Below, in pieces: positions 49,287 through 59,207 of a DNA stretch of 64,000 nucleotides. Position 1 is the first letter of the stretch; every line of letters starts with the position of its first letter. The stretch comes from Maridesulfovibrio sp. (GTDB lineage: Bacteria > Desulfobacterota > Desulfovibrionia > Desulfovibrionales > Desulfovibrionaceae): NCBI RefSeq assembly GCF_963666665.1, contig NZ_OY762999.1, forward strand, positions 1,121,501-1,185,500, read 5' to 3'. The notes beneath the pieces were generated by a model. It had not been told where the DNA came from. It ran no database searches and saw only the letters and a program-made list of their open reading frames with translations. The position numbers were made by a program, and so were the translations under genes.

Positions 49287-52200
49287 TTAGACGCGGGCTT
49301 TGCGGCGGTTGCGTCTTCTGTTTCGGGAAGTATTCTGTTTGGGACTATCCTGATCCGGGGCTTCTGTCTCAGAAGGTTGATTGAGCATGGATTGCAATGC
49401 TTCAGCCAACTTGCTGATACTCGGATTGGCAAAGATTGTTACAGCATCAAGGGATATACCCAGTTCACGGGTCAGGCTGTTCTGTAAGCGGATCAGGTGC
49501 AGGGAGTTTGCACCGAGATCAAAGAAGCTGGCACCGTGATCGGAGCAGTCTCCTCCGGTGAGTTCGTTAAGCTTTTCTTCGATTGTTTCGGCAAATTTTT
49601 CTATGGAGCGGGTTGTACCTGTATCATCTGAAGCGAAAGCAGCTGATTTATCAGTCGCTTCGCTATCTAGTTTGGGAGTGGCTTTATACATCGAATGTTC
49701 AGCAGACGGTTTCGGCAGTGCTTTGCGATCTACTTTGCCGTTGGCAGTCAGTGGTAGTTTGTCCAGCAGGACCAGATAGTCAGGAAGCATATATGGGGGC
49801 AAAGCCTCGGTAAGCCTGGCGACAATGCTTTCTTCTAAGTTATGTTCCTGTCTTTTTTCACTCTGACAATAGACGGCCAGACGTTTTTCTGTTCCTTCGC
49901 CGATAATAGTCGCTGCGGCATTGATTACCTGTGGAGTCCGAATTGCGGCAGATTCTATTTCACCCAGCTCAATGCGATGACCGCGCAGTTTGATCTGGCT
50001 GTCATTTCTGCCGACGAAACGGATCGTTCCATCAGGGTGGAAGTAGCCAAGGTCCCCGGTGCGGTATAAACGTTCTCCACTGCGGGGGTGCCTGATGAAA
50101 TGGGCAGCTGTCTTGTCTTGGTCTCCAAGATATTCGAGTGCCAGTCCGTCACCGCCGATATATAATTCACCAACAGCCCATTCCGGTTTGGGAGACAGGT
50201 CATGAGAAAGCACGTGAAATTGCTGGTTATACATGGGAGAGCCATAAGGAATGTTTTGCCATTGCTTATTCATCTTCTCTATCGGGTAGAGGATGGACCA
50301 AATTGAAGCCTCGGTTGCTCCGCCAAGTGAAACGATTTGGCAGGAATCACTCAAAGCCCTTATTCTTTGCGGCAGGGTCAGCGGAATCCAATCGCCGCTC
50401 ATCATGCACAAGCGTAGGGAGGATGGAAGTTTTTTGTTCGTAGCCTCACAATATTCCACAAGCATTTCCATAAGCATGGGAACTGTGTTCCAGATGGTGA
50501 TCTGTTGCTGTTTTAGCAGTTCCAGCCAGCGAAGCGGGTCTTTTTCTCTTTCCGGTTCGGGCATAACCAATGTTCCTCCAGCATCGAGAATTCCGAAAAT
50601 ATCAAAGACGGAAAGGTCGAAGGTGAGGTTGGCTAGTCCTAAAACAGAGTCTTCGGGGGTGATCTGAAAACGGGTTTTCAAATCGTCGAAGGTATTGCAG
50701 GGGCCTTGATGGTTCAAGACTACCCCTTTGGGATCACCGGTGGAGCCGGATGTGTAGATGCAGTAGGCTGTGTCGGATGGTGAGCCTTTTTGTTCCCAGT
50801 TAAAGTAGTCCGGTATTCCCGGTTCATCAGTCAGCAAATCATAGTTTTCGGGAATATTCTTGGCGGTATCCGGACTGGTGATTACCAGTTTGCATTTTGC
50901 GTTATCGAGTATTTTGCAGGTGCGTTGTACAGGACTTTCCGGTGAGATAGGGATGTAGTGGCAGCCAGCCAGAAGAGTTCCTAAAACGGCTGCAATCTGA
51001 CGAATTCCTTTAGGCTGGATCACTGCTACCGCACTTGCGGGAGTAATATCGCGTTTTTGAATTTCCGAAGCGATTGCCACAGCTTTAGTGTACAGCTCCC
51101 CATAATTGAGAGTCACTTCTGCGGTTGTCAGTGCCGGAGCTTCCGGCTGACGTTCAACATGGTACATGAATCCGTCAATAAGGAATCTGGTTCCTTGCGG
51201 AGCAGCCTGATCCGGTATAGTGCCGGGTTTCTCTGCCGTATTGTTATATGATTTGCGGCGCTCAGCCTGTGGCTGCGGCAGACGCACTGCTTCGATAAAG
51301 GTCCAGTCGTCTGACTCAGCAAGTCTGTAAAGTAGGTCTTTATAAGATGAGAACATGTCTTCGATCATTCCCTGCGGAAATAGTTCGGCTACATAGTCCC
51401 AGTTAAATACCAGACCTTCCTTGTTCTCATAAACCTGATGGTCCAACCAGATCTGCGGGGTCTGGGTCAGGCAGTATTTCTGGACACCGAAGGAGTCTAT
51501 GACTGAAGCATCCCTGCCAAGAGCTTCCGAACCGATGGCACTGGTGAAAACCACTGGCACTACGGCATGGTCGTCCCCGGCAATTTTGGCCATTTCGCGC
51601 ATTACCTCAACTCCGCCGAAGTGGCGGTGGTCGAGGTCCTTCCATAGCCTGCGCTGAAGAAGTCCTGCGTATTCGGAAAAATTATCGGACAGGGATTTTG
51701 CAGCGTGATCCGGTGTTTCAAGCAGCGTAAGGGAAGTAAAGTCCCCGACGATACTGTTAATATCCTTATGGATCGGGGCCCTGTTGAACAGAGTCAGGTT
51801 GATGGAGAATCTTGGCGATTTACTCCATGCGGCAATGGTTTTGGTATAAGCGGCGCAAAGCAGCGATGATGGAGTGATATTTGAGTTCGATGCCTTTTGT
51901 TTGATTGTCTTCCAGATTTGCGGTTCAAGACTGTGCTCAAGCCTTGAGAAATGAGGGATTCCTATCTCCTCCGGTCTTTTGACAAGAGAAAGATCCGGGC
52001 CTGCAGGCAGGGATTTAAGTCTATTCATCCAATATTTTTTAGCTTGAGCATAGGAGTCGCTTTTTCTGAACTCGCGTTCAGCCATGATGTAATCACGGAA
52101 AGTTAAGTCCAGTACTGGGAGGGTCGCCTTTCTATTTTCCTTTGCTGCGACATAAAGTTTTTTCCATTCCTCCATGACCAGAAACAGGCTCCATATATCC

Positions 52201-55200
52201 ACGCAAAGAGCATCAAAGCTCATGTGGATGCGCATGTTTTTGTCATCGGTTCTGCTTAAGCGAATATCAAACAGGGGCCACTGAGCTGGATTAAGGACCT
52301 GATGTGAAAGTTCGGCACGGACTTTCTCAAGCTCTGCCTGTTTTTCCTGTTTAGAATTTTTGCGTAAATCAGAGTAAGGAAAATTCAGCCAGTCCGTTTC
52401 AGCAAGTACTTGCTGTCTGCCGTCATCATCTACAATAGCGCGTAGCATGGGGTGACGTTTAATCAACTCGTTCCATGTATATTCCAGCAGTTCGGCATCA
52501 GTCAGCCAGCTATCTATTTCAAGATAGATATGAGTGGAAATGCCGCCCAAAGCGTAAAGGTTTCCGCGTCCGATCCAATATGCCTGCTGAATGTCAGACA
52601 GCGGGAAGGAGGCGTTGGCTTCTTCAGGGCAGGAAATGAGTATCGGCAATTCCTGACGTTGCGTTGTCTGTTCTTCAAGCCATTTTGCTTGTTTGCGCAG
52701 GGTTGAAAGTTCGAAAACTTTACCCAGTGGTAATTCTTTGTCCATTTTTTTGCGGATTGCGGCAGCGAGCCTGATAGCCAGCAGTGAATCTCCGCCAAGA
52801 GCAAAGAAGTCTGATTCAAGTGATGGAGTATCGGTTCCAAGAATACTGGTCCAGATTTCCTGCAGAACCTTTTCTTCTGCGGTAAGGTGCTGCTGTTCAG
52901 CTGCGGTGTGCCGGGGATCTAGTGCTCTTTCCGGTACAATCAGTTTCTGGCGGTCTATTTTCCCGCTGGGGGATGTCGGCCATTCCTGCACCTCAACAAT
53001 TTCATCCGGATGCATGTAGTCTGGAAGCATTTTTTTGCAGGCTTCAATAATTTCTTCCGAAGTCTTCTCGGAATCTGATTCGGTTCTAAAGAACAAGGCT
53101 AATACCTTGCCTCCCGAGGGGCGCGTGGCAGCAATGGCAATTGCGTCAATTACATTGTCCGCACTTGTGGCTGCGGCTTCAATTTCACCTAATTCAATGC
53201 GGTGCCCCCTGATTTTGACCTGAAAGTCATCCCGTCCGAGGAATTCTATATTCCCGCAGGGGAGCCAACGTCCCAAGTCTCCGGTCTTGTACAAGGTTTC
53301 GCCGGTTATGGGATGAGATATGAATGCCGCAGCAGTTTTTTCGGGATCATTGTAGTATCCGTCCGCAAGTCCTTTTCCACCGATATAGAGATCGCCGACA
53401 GCCCAGTCCGGCCTGTTCCCGCCATTGTGGGAAAGAACATGGAAGGTCTGGTTGGTCATGGCTTTGCCGTAGGGAATACTTTTCCAGTCCGGTTCAACCC
53501 GTCCTACGGGGTAATGAATCGACCAGATTGAAGCTTCTGTAGCTCCTCCAAGACTGTGAAGTTCCATGGCTGGGAGAACCCGTTTAGCTCTCTCCGGCAG
53601 GGTAACCGGAATCCAGTCTCCGCTGATCATTGCAAGCCGCAGTGAAGGTGTTTCGCTGGAGCTATGCCTGTTCTCCATGGAGGTTATCAGCATTTCAAGC
53701 TGTGCGGGCACGGAGTTCCAGAGGGTTGCCCGGTGTTGATCCATGATCTGCAACCATGCTTCCGGGTTTCGTAGTTCATCTTGTGCAGGCAGAATTAAGG
53801 TTGCTCCGACTCCGAGTACTCCGAAAATATCATAAACAGATAAATCGAAGTTCAGACGGGCCAGTCCCATAACCCGGTCTTCGGAAGTCACCCTGAAGCG
53901 ACGGTTGATGTCTTCGCAGGTATTTCTTGCTGCTGCGTGCGAGATTGCCACGCCTTTGGGTGTTCCGGTAGAGCCTGAAGTAAAGATTATGTAGGCCAGT
54001 TGTTCCGGGGAGCAGGGATTTTCAGTGCCGTAATATTTTTGGGGTTCGGCTTCTAAAATTCTGTCCACGTCAATTCGTTGTATATGTTCCGGCAATTCTA
54101 TTTTCTGTTTCGATAGAGTCAGAACCGAGCGCAGATCAGCCTGCTTTATGATTGCTGAGATTCTTTCTTTCGGTAGATCAGGATCTATGGGCAGGTAAGT
54201 TCCTCCGGCTTGGAGTACGCCGATGGTTGAAGCCGTTTGCAGCCAATGTTTAGGGATTAGGACCGCAACTGGTTCCGCTTGCTTAATGCTTAATTCGGCC
54301 AGTGTCGCAGCGATGGAATTGATAGCCTCGCCAAGGCGCTCATAGCTGATTTTTTTATCGCCGCTGATTATGGCGGTTCTTTCCGGGTTAGTATGGATCA
54401 TTTCCATGATCGGCGAGTGCAGTAGACCGGAGGGCAGATAGGCGTTAGTGTCATTGGAAGCAATGCGTTGCCTGCGTTGTGATTCAGGGAGGCGTACCGC
54501 GATTTGTTTATTCCATGCTGATCTGCTTTCAGCGAGATTTATCAGCAGTTTGCTGTAACTCTCGAACATGGCCTCAATCATACCCTCTGGAAAACGGTCT
54601 TCAACGAAATCCCAGTTCCATTTTAAGTCGCCTGCATCTTCCCACGCCTGATGGTCGAGGTGGACCTGAGGGGTCTGGAAGATTCCAAAGGGCACTTCAC
54701 GTATCAATCCTTCCGGAAGGGTGTCAGGAAAGAATCCTCGAGGTTCATTTCTGGTGATGGGCAGCAGGCTGGTGAAGACCACAGGCATTGCGGAAGGTAA
54801 GCCCGCTGCCCGTAGTTTCCTCAGGATTTTTACGCCGGAGTAAATGCGGTGTTCGAGGTTTTGCCACAGGTCGTCCTGAATTGACTGCGCCCGTTGCAGG
54901 AATGTTTTATCTCTCAAGGAAACAGAGTGCGGCATGGATGATGTAAAGTCACCGGCCAGATGCGGTATATCATTATGCCCCGTAGGTCTGTTGAACATTG
55001 TCAGGGTGAGGGTGAAATCCGGAGATTTGCTCCATGCCCCGATCACTTCCGCAAAGACAGCCAAAAGCAGCCCTGAAGGGGTGAGGTTGTATTCGGAAGC
55101 CATGGATTTGAGGTTGCGCCAATGAGCGGCTGTAAGTTTGCCGCTGCGGCGGACAAAACGTCCGGCTCCTTCCTGACTAGATACGGTAGGCAGTTCCGGT

Positions 55201-58200
55201 GCCGGGGCGATTGATGTTAATTTCTGGGACCAATATGCTTCAGCAGCTTCGTAACTATCCGATTTTTCGGTCTGCTTCTCGTGCATTACGCAGTCACGAA
55301 AAGTAAGACTCAAAGCCGGAAACTTATTTGCAGCCTGTTTAACCATGTCTTCCAAATTCTGCGAAGGTTCAGGAACTGCGTTATAAAGAGCGGATAGTTC
55401 TCTTGCCAGAATAAGCAGTGTCATTCCATCCCCGATGAGGAGATCGAAACTGATGTGCAGACGGGTGGATTGATCCGGCTTTCTGGAAGCGCGAAGCGCG
55501 AACAACGGCCATGTGTCGCTGGAATGAACCGTGTGTGACATGGAGTCGCGGACGGCCTCCAGTTCAATCTCTGCCTGTTCTTCAGCCATTGAACTCAGGT
55601 TTTCTGTGGAGATTGAATATCTTGGAGTTTTTTCGAGAACCTGCTGTTTCCCGTCTTCGTGGATTATGGTTCGAAGCATAGGGTGACGTTCAATAAGCGT
55701 ATTGACAGCCATATCGGCTTTTTCCTTGTTAAAGGAATTCAGGTCCAGCTCCAGATAGAGGTGGCAGGATACTCCGCCGGATTCCATGTCTTCCCGTCCA
55801 ACCCAGTATGCGTGCTGGATGTCGGTAAGGGGGAAGGGAGTGTTCTGGTTTTCAGGATCAGTTTTTAGCTGGATGGATTTTGTCTGTTCGTTCCGTATTT
55901 CAGATTCTTCAGAGGTCTCAGAGGGCAGCTTTTCCAGAATAGCTGCGGGCGACCCTTGCATAACGTCTGCCAGAGGTATTTTGCATCCTGTTTTAGAAGC
56001 GATGGTTTCAACCATGCGGAAGGCCATCAGGGAATCCATACCTTGCGAAGCAAGCGGGACATTCATGAGAATGTTCTCCGGTTTGGTCCACATCTCCTCT
56101 GCAATCCATCCAAGCAGGAGTTTTGCGGTCCCGGACAGTTCTGCGTTTTCCTTTTGCTTGGAAGATCCGCTTTGAGTCTCTTTTAGCAGTCCTTTAAGAC
56201 TTGTTTTTCCTTGTTCAGCTTTGTCTACTGAATCCGTCGGAGGTAAGAGGAATTTTGTTTTGTTGAACTTTGTGGGGGGAAGAGAAACCACGCTCCCTTC
56301 GGGGAAGACTTTATCCCATTTAATCTTCTGTCCGGCTTGAAGGAGGTCGGATAGTGCTGCGGTTTCAGCTGCGGTTCTTTTTTTGTCAGAAAGTTGTTTT
56401 GCAGCAATCCATGAGCCGGAGAAATCAGGAATGATTCGTTTAGCCATTGCTGTTAAAATAGGTTTCGGTCCGACTTCGGTGATGCTGTCTACACCGAAAC
56501 CTTCGAGACTTTTTACTCCCTGCAGGAATTGAACTCCCTTGCGCATATGCGCGCACCAGTAGTCAGCGCTTTGCAGCATGTAGCCGATGGCAATCTCACC
56601 GGTGACGTTTGAAACTATGGGAATGGAAGGAGGGGAGTAGGATATTTTTTGTGCTGTATTGTGAAACTCTGCAAGAGCAGGTTCCAGCAATTTAGAGTGG
56701 AAAGCATGGGAGACTGAAAGCTGTACGGTTTTGATGTTTTGCGATTCCAGCTCAGAAATTATGGGTTTTAATAGTTCCAGATTGCCACTGATAACAATGT
56801 TTTCTGGCCCGTTTACCGCAGCAATGTCCACTAGATCGTTATAATCATTAAGAATGTTTTGGATTTGCTCCTGAGGAGTGAGAACAGCGTACATGCCTCC
56901 GGCAGAAGTTCCTGAAGCAGGCAGTTTCTGTATTGCTTCTCCCCGTTTAATGACAAGTGACAGAGCATCTTCAAGAGAGAATACTCCGGCAAGGCAGGCG
57001 GCGACATATTCTCCGACACTGTGTCCCAGCATGATTGCCGGTTCTATGCCCCATTCCATCCAGAGGCGGGCCAGAGAATATTCATATGCAAATAAAGCGG
57101 GCTGGGTATAATTAGTTTGGTTGAGTTTTTCCTGTGATGATTCGAAGAGAAGGTTCTTCAGGTTTACGCCCAATTCAGAAGACGCGATGTCAGCGCAATG
57201 ATCTATCTGTTTTTTGAAAAACGGGAAGGAGTTGTAAAGCTCAAGTCCCATGCCCGGATGCTGCGAGCCTTGTCCTGTAAAAAGAAAGGCTGTTTTATGC
57301 GGTTTGTTTTTTATCGAATCGTAATTTCCTGATTCGGAAAATTCCCGCAGCTGCTTAATTATCCCGTCATAATCTGGCGCGGATAATACCGTTCCTACCT
57401 GTTCAGAGTTGGCGGCGCGTCCACTTGTATAGGCGATATTTTCGAAAAATTGAGGACCTTGCTGTTCGAGATAATTAGTGTAGGTTATGGTTTTGTCCCG
57501 CAAACGTTTAGGAGTGTCGGCCCCTATGGGCAGGATGAACTCTTTATTGTTTTTTCGGGAGAATATTTTCCCTTCTGCTTTGGGGGATTCTTCCAGAAGC
57601 ACATGTGCATTCGCTCCACCTATGCTGAAACTGCTGACTCCGGCCCTCTTGGGTTGATTTCCGGTCTCCGGCCATCTAGTGTTGGACTGGGGTAGCAAAA
57701 ATGATGATTTAAATTTTTCCAGACGATGGTTGAGTTTCTTGAATGCGTGTTGGGCTGGGATTTCTTCATGCTGCATGCAAAGGACAGTCTTAATAAGTCC
57801 GGCTACGCCTGCCGCAGATTCCGCATGACCAATGCATGGCTTTACAGAACCTAATATTACAGGGTGTTGACGTTGCTCATGCCGATAAACTTTTGAAATC
57901 GCTTCCACTTCAATGGGATCGCCAAGTGGAGTACCGGTTCCGTGCGTCTCAATGTACTGAATCTGTTCCTGCTTCAGACCTGCGTTGTCCAATGCCTGTT
58001 GCAGAAGTCTTTGCTGAGCTTCTCCGTTGGGGGCTGTGATACCGTTGCTTCGTCCATCCTGATTGGCTGCTGTTCCGGCGATTATTGCCTGAATGGGGTC
58101 GCCGTCTTTGATAGCCTTATCTAGTGGCTTCAGTGCTACAACCCCGAGTCCTTCCGATCTGATATAGCCGTCAGCGGAATCATCAAAAGTTTTGCATCGT

Positions 58201-59159
58201 GCATCACGGGCCATAAGTCCCGCTTGCGAGCAGAGAATGTGCATTTCCGGGGAAAGTATTACGTTTACCCCTCCGGCCAGAGCCATATCGCATTCTCCTG
58301 CGGCCAGAGATTTTACAGCCATGTGAATCGCGGAAAGAGAAGCTGAAGATGCCGTATCTACAGCCATGCTGGGGCCCGTCAGGTCAAGGTGATAAGAAAT
58401 TCTATGGGCGGCCATGCTGCCGAACATCCCGGTGGCCGAGTGCATATCCAGATCCTGCCGATACTGTTTTACCCGGCTTGCGTAGTCGTTGTTGAAAATC
58501 CCAATGAAAACACCGGTGTTGGATTTCGCCAGACTGCGCGGAGTCATTCCCGCATGTTCAAGGGCTCTCCATGCCGCTTGCAGCAGCAGGCGGTGTTGTG
58601 GGTCCATAACCATTGCTTCCCGTGGGGAAATTCCGAACAATTCTGCATCGAAGGCTTCCATATCATCTATAAATCCGCCTTTGTTTACGTAACTTTTACC
58701 TTTTTCGGAATTTGGTGAGTAAAAAATACTTTTGTTCCAACGGCTGTCCGGAATGATGCTCAGTCCGTGGTCTCCGCTGTTCATCAGGTTCCAGTAGCTT
58801 TCGAGTGAGTTACCGCACCCGGGAAATGAGCATGACATACCAATAATAGCGATGCGCCCGTCTGGTTGGTTGCTTTGGGGCTGCTTCGCCGGTGCGGGAA
58901 AAGTATTTTTGCGTTCCAAAACAAGTCTGGAGAAATCTTGGATAGTAGGATGTGAGAAAATATCGGCAGTAGTTATTTCAACTGAATATTTTTGTGAGGT
59001 CTTGGCGGCAAGATTGGATAATTCAAGCGAAGATAAGCCCTGATCAGCCAGAGGAGTATTATGGCAGATAGTTGCCGAAGTTTGTTTTTGTATCTGCTTT
59101 AGTAGCCAGTCGGAAACGTTATCGTAATTATATCCATCTAATTCTTGTATATTAAGCAT
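49287..59159 (-). CDS. Hybrid PKS-NRPS 1: ACP-KS(Ser)-AT-ACP-Cy-A(Cys)-PCP-Cy-A(Cys)-PCP
   Basis: A 3290-aa megasynthase. Domains: N-terminal carrier (about 10-85, GLSSLEL); KS (100-525) whose catalytic Cys is Ser271 (VDTASSASL, codon TCT at 58349-58347) while both His are kept (THGTGT, IGHAES); malonyl-type AT (622-925, GHSVGEYVA, SHAFHS); ACP (1010-1080, GMDSL); Cy1 (1108-1550, DLLIGDGMT); A1 (1575-2075); PCP (2092-2165, GGDSL); Cy2 (2180-2620, DALCVDIWS); A2 (2650-3150); PCP (3190-3255, GANSL). A pockets read D-L-Y-N-M-S-L-I-W and D-L-F-N-M-S-L-I-W, both cysteine codes. The Ser-KS with AT and ACP looks like a decarboxylating starter module. The two Cy-A-PCP modules should form two consecutive thiazolines, passed on to megasynthase 2. 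No aryl-loading domain was found. Confidence 0.93.
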   Translation of the reverse strand: MLNIQELDGYNYDNVSDWLLKQIQKQTSATICHNTPLADQGLSSLELSNLAAKTSQKYSVEITTADIFSHPTIQDFSRLVLERKNTFPAPAKQPQSNQPDGRIAIIGMSCSFPGCGNSLESYWNLMNSGDHGLSIIPDSRWNKSIFYSPNSEKGKSYVNKGGFIDDMEAFDAELFGISPREAMVMDPQHRLLLQAAWRALEHAGMTPRSLAKSNTGVFIGIFNNDYASRVKQYRQDLDMHSATGMFGSMAAHRISYHLDLTGPSMAVDTASSASLSAIHMAVKSLAAGECDMALAGGVNVILSPEMHILCSQAGLMARDARCKTFDDSADGYIRSEGLGVVALKPLDKAIKDGDPIQAIIAGTAANQDGRSNGITAPNGEAQQRLLQQALDNAGLKQEQIQYIETHGTGTPLGDPIEVEAISKVYRHEQRQHPVILGSVKPCIGHAESAAGVAGLIKTVLCMQHEEIPAQHAFKKLNHRLEKFKSSFLLPQSNTRWPETGNQPKRAGVSSFSIGGANAHVLLEESPKAEGKIFSRKNNKEFILPIGADTPKRLRDKTITYTNYLEQQGPQFFENIAYTSGRAANSEQVGTVLSAPDYDGIIKQLREFSESGNYDSIKNKPHKTAFLFTGQGSQHPGMGLELYNSFPFFKKQIDHCADIASSELGVNLKNLLFESSQEKLNQTNYTQPALFAYEYSLARLWMEWGIEPAIMLGHSVGEYVAACLAGVFSLEDALSLVIKRGEAIQKLPASGTSAGGMYAVLTPQEQIQNILNDYNDLVDIAAVNGPENIVISGNLELLKPIISELESQNIKTVQLSVSHAFHSKLLEPALAEFHNTAQKISYSPPSIPIVSNVTGEIAIGYMLQSADYWCAHMRKGVQFLQGVKSLEGFGVDSITEVGPKPILTAMAKRIIPDFSGSWIAAKQLSDKKRTAAETAALSDLLQAGQKIKWDKVFPEGSVVSLPPTKFNKTKFLLPPTDSVDKAEQGKTSLKGLLKETQSGSSKQKENAELSGTAKLLLGWIAEEMWTKPENILMNVPLASQGMDSLMAFRMVETIASKTGCKIPLADVMQGSPAAILEKLPSETSEESEIRNEQTKSIQLKTDPENQNTPFPLTDIQHAYWVGREDMESGGVSCHLYLELDLNSFNKEKADMAVNTLIERHPMLRTIIHEDGKQQVLEKTPRYSISTENLSSMAEEQAEIELEAVRDSMSHTVHSSDTWPLFALRASRKPDQSTRLHISFDLLIGDGMTLLILARELSALYNAVPEPSQNLEDMVKQAANKFPALSLTFRDCVMHEKQTEKSDSYEAAEAYWSQKLTSIAPAPELPTVSSQEGAGRFVRRSGKLTAAHWRNLKSMASEYNLTPSGLLLAVFAEVIGAWSKSPDFTLTLTMFNRPTGHNDIPHLAGDFTSSMPHSVSLRDKTFLQRAQSIQDDLWQNLEHRIYSGVKILRKLRAAGLPSAMPVVFTSLLPITRNEPRGFFPDTLPEGLIREVPFGIFQTPQVHLDHQAWEDAGDLKWNWDFVEDRFPEGMIEAMFESYSKLLINLAESRSAWNKQIAVRLPESQRRQRIASNDTNAYLPSGLLHSPIMEMIHTNPERTAIISGDKKISYERLGEAINSIAATLAELSIKQAEPVAVLIPKHWLQTASTIGVLQAGGTYLPIDPDLPKERISAIIKQADLRSVLTLSKQKIELPEHIQRIDVDRILEAEPQKYYGTENPCSPEQLAYIIFTSGSTGTPKGVAISHAAARNTCEDINRRFRVTSEDRVMGLARLNFDLSVYDIFGVLGVGATLILPAQDELRNPEAWLQIMDQHRATLWNSVPAQLEMLITSMENRHSSSETPSLRLAMISGDWIPVTLPERAKRVLPAMELHSLGGATEASIWSIHYPVGRVEPDWKSIPYGKAMTNQTFHVLSHNGGNRPDWAVGDLYIGGKGLADGYYNDPEKTAAAFISHPITGETLYKTGDLGRWLPCGNIEFLGRDDFQVKIRGHRIELGEIEAAATSADNVIDAIAIAATRPSGGKVLALFFRTESDSEKTSEEIIEACKKMLPDYMHPDEIVEVQEWPTSPSGKIDRQKLIVPERALDPRHTAAEQQHLTAEEKVLQEIWTSILGTDTPSLESDFFALGGDSLLAIRLAAAIRKKMDKELPLGKVFELSTLRKQAKWLEEQTTQRQELPILISCPEEANASFPLSDIQQAYWIGRGNLYALGGISTHIYLEIDSWLTDAELLEYTWNELIKRHPMLRAIVDDDGRQQVLAETDWLNFPYSDLRKNSKQEKQAELEKVRAELSHQVLNPAQWPLFDIRLSRTDDKNMRIHMSFDALCVDIWSLFLVMEEWKKLYVAAKENRKATLPVLDLTFRDYIMAEREFRKSDSYAQAKKYWMNRLKSLPAGPDLSLVKRPEEIGIPHFSRLEHSLEPQIWKTIKQKASNSNITPSSLLCAAYTKTIAAWSKSPRFSINLTLFNRAPIHKDINSIVGDFTSLTLLETPDHAAKSLSDNFSEYAGLLQRRLWKDLDHRHFGGVEVMREMAKIAGDDHAVVPVVFTSAIGSEALGRDASVIDSFGVQKYCLTQTPQIWLDHQVYENKEGLVFNWDYVAELFPQGMIEDMFSSYKDLLYRLAESDDWTFIEAVRLPQPQAERRKSYNNTAEKPGTIPDQAAPQGTRFLIDGFMYHVERQPEAPALTTAEVTLNYGELYTKAVAIASEIQKRDITPASAVAVIQPKGIRQIAAVLGTLLAGCHYIPISPESPVQRTCKILDNAKCKLVITSPDTAKNIPENYDLLTDEPGIPDYFNWEQKGSPSDTAYCIYTSGSTGDPKGVVLNHQGPCNTFDDLKTRFQITPEDSVLGLANLTFDLSVFDIFGILDAGGTLVMPEPEREKDPLRWLELLKQQQITIWNTVPMLMEMLVEYCEATNKKLPSSLRLCMMSGDWIPLTLPQRIRALSDSCQIVSLGGATEASIWSILYPIEKMNKQWQNIPYGSPMYNQQFHVLSHDLSPKPEWAVGELYIGGDGLALEYLGDQDKTAAHFIRHPRSGERLYRTGDLGYFHPDGTIRFVGRNDSQIKLRGHRIELGEIESAAIRTPQVINAAATIIGEGTEKRLAVYCQSEKRQEHNLEESIVARLTEALPPYMLPDYLVLLDKLPLTANGKVDRKALPKPSAEHSMYKATPKLDSEATDKSAAFASDDTGTTRSIEKFAETIEEKLNELTGGDCSDHGASFFDLGANSLHLIRLQNSLTRELGISLDAVTIFANPSISKLAEALQSMLNQPSETEAPDQDSPKQNTSRNRRRNRRKARV

Positions 59160-59180
59160 GCTGAGTACCTGAATAAGTGT

Positions 59181-59200
59181 ATCCCCGCTTTCGTGGGGAT
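59181..59200 (-). other. Hairpin between the DUF4198 gene and megasynthase 1
   Basis: ATCCCCGC (59181-59188) pairs with GTGGGGAT (59193-59200), with one G-U pair. No T run follows on the minus strand, so the operon probably reads through, perhaps at a reduced level. Confidence 0.45.
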
Positions 59201-59207
59201 ATGGGTT

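Noticed and set aside
39694..59159. Salicylate-capped yersiniabactin- or pyochelin-type pathway
   Set aside because: No salicylate synthase, aryl-AMP ligase or ArCP loading module was found, and no methyltransferase or epimerase is embedded in the A domains.
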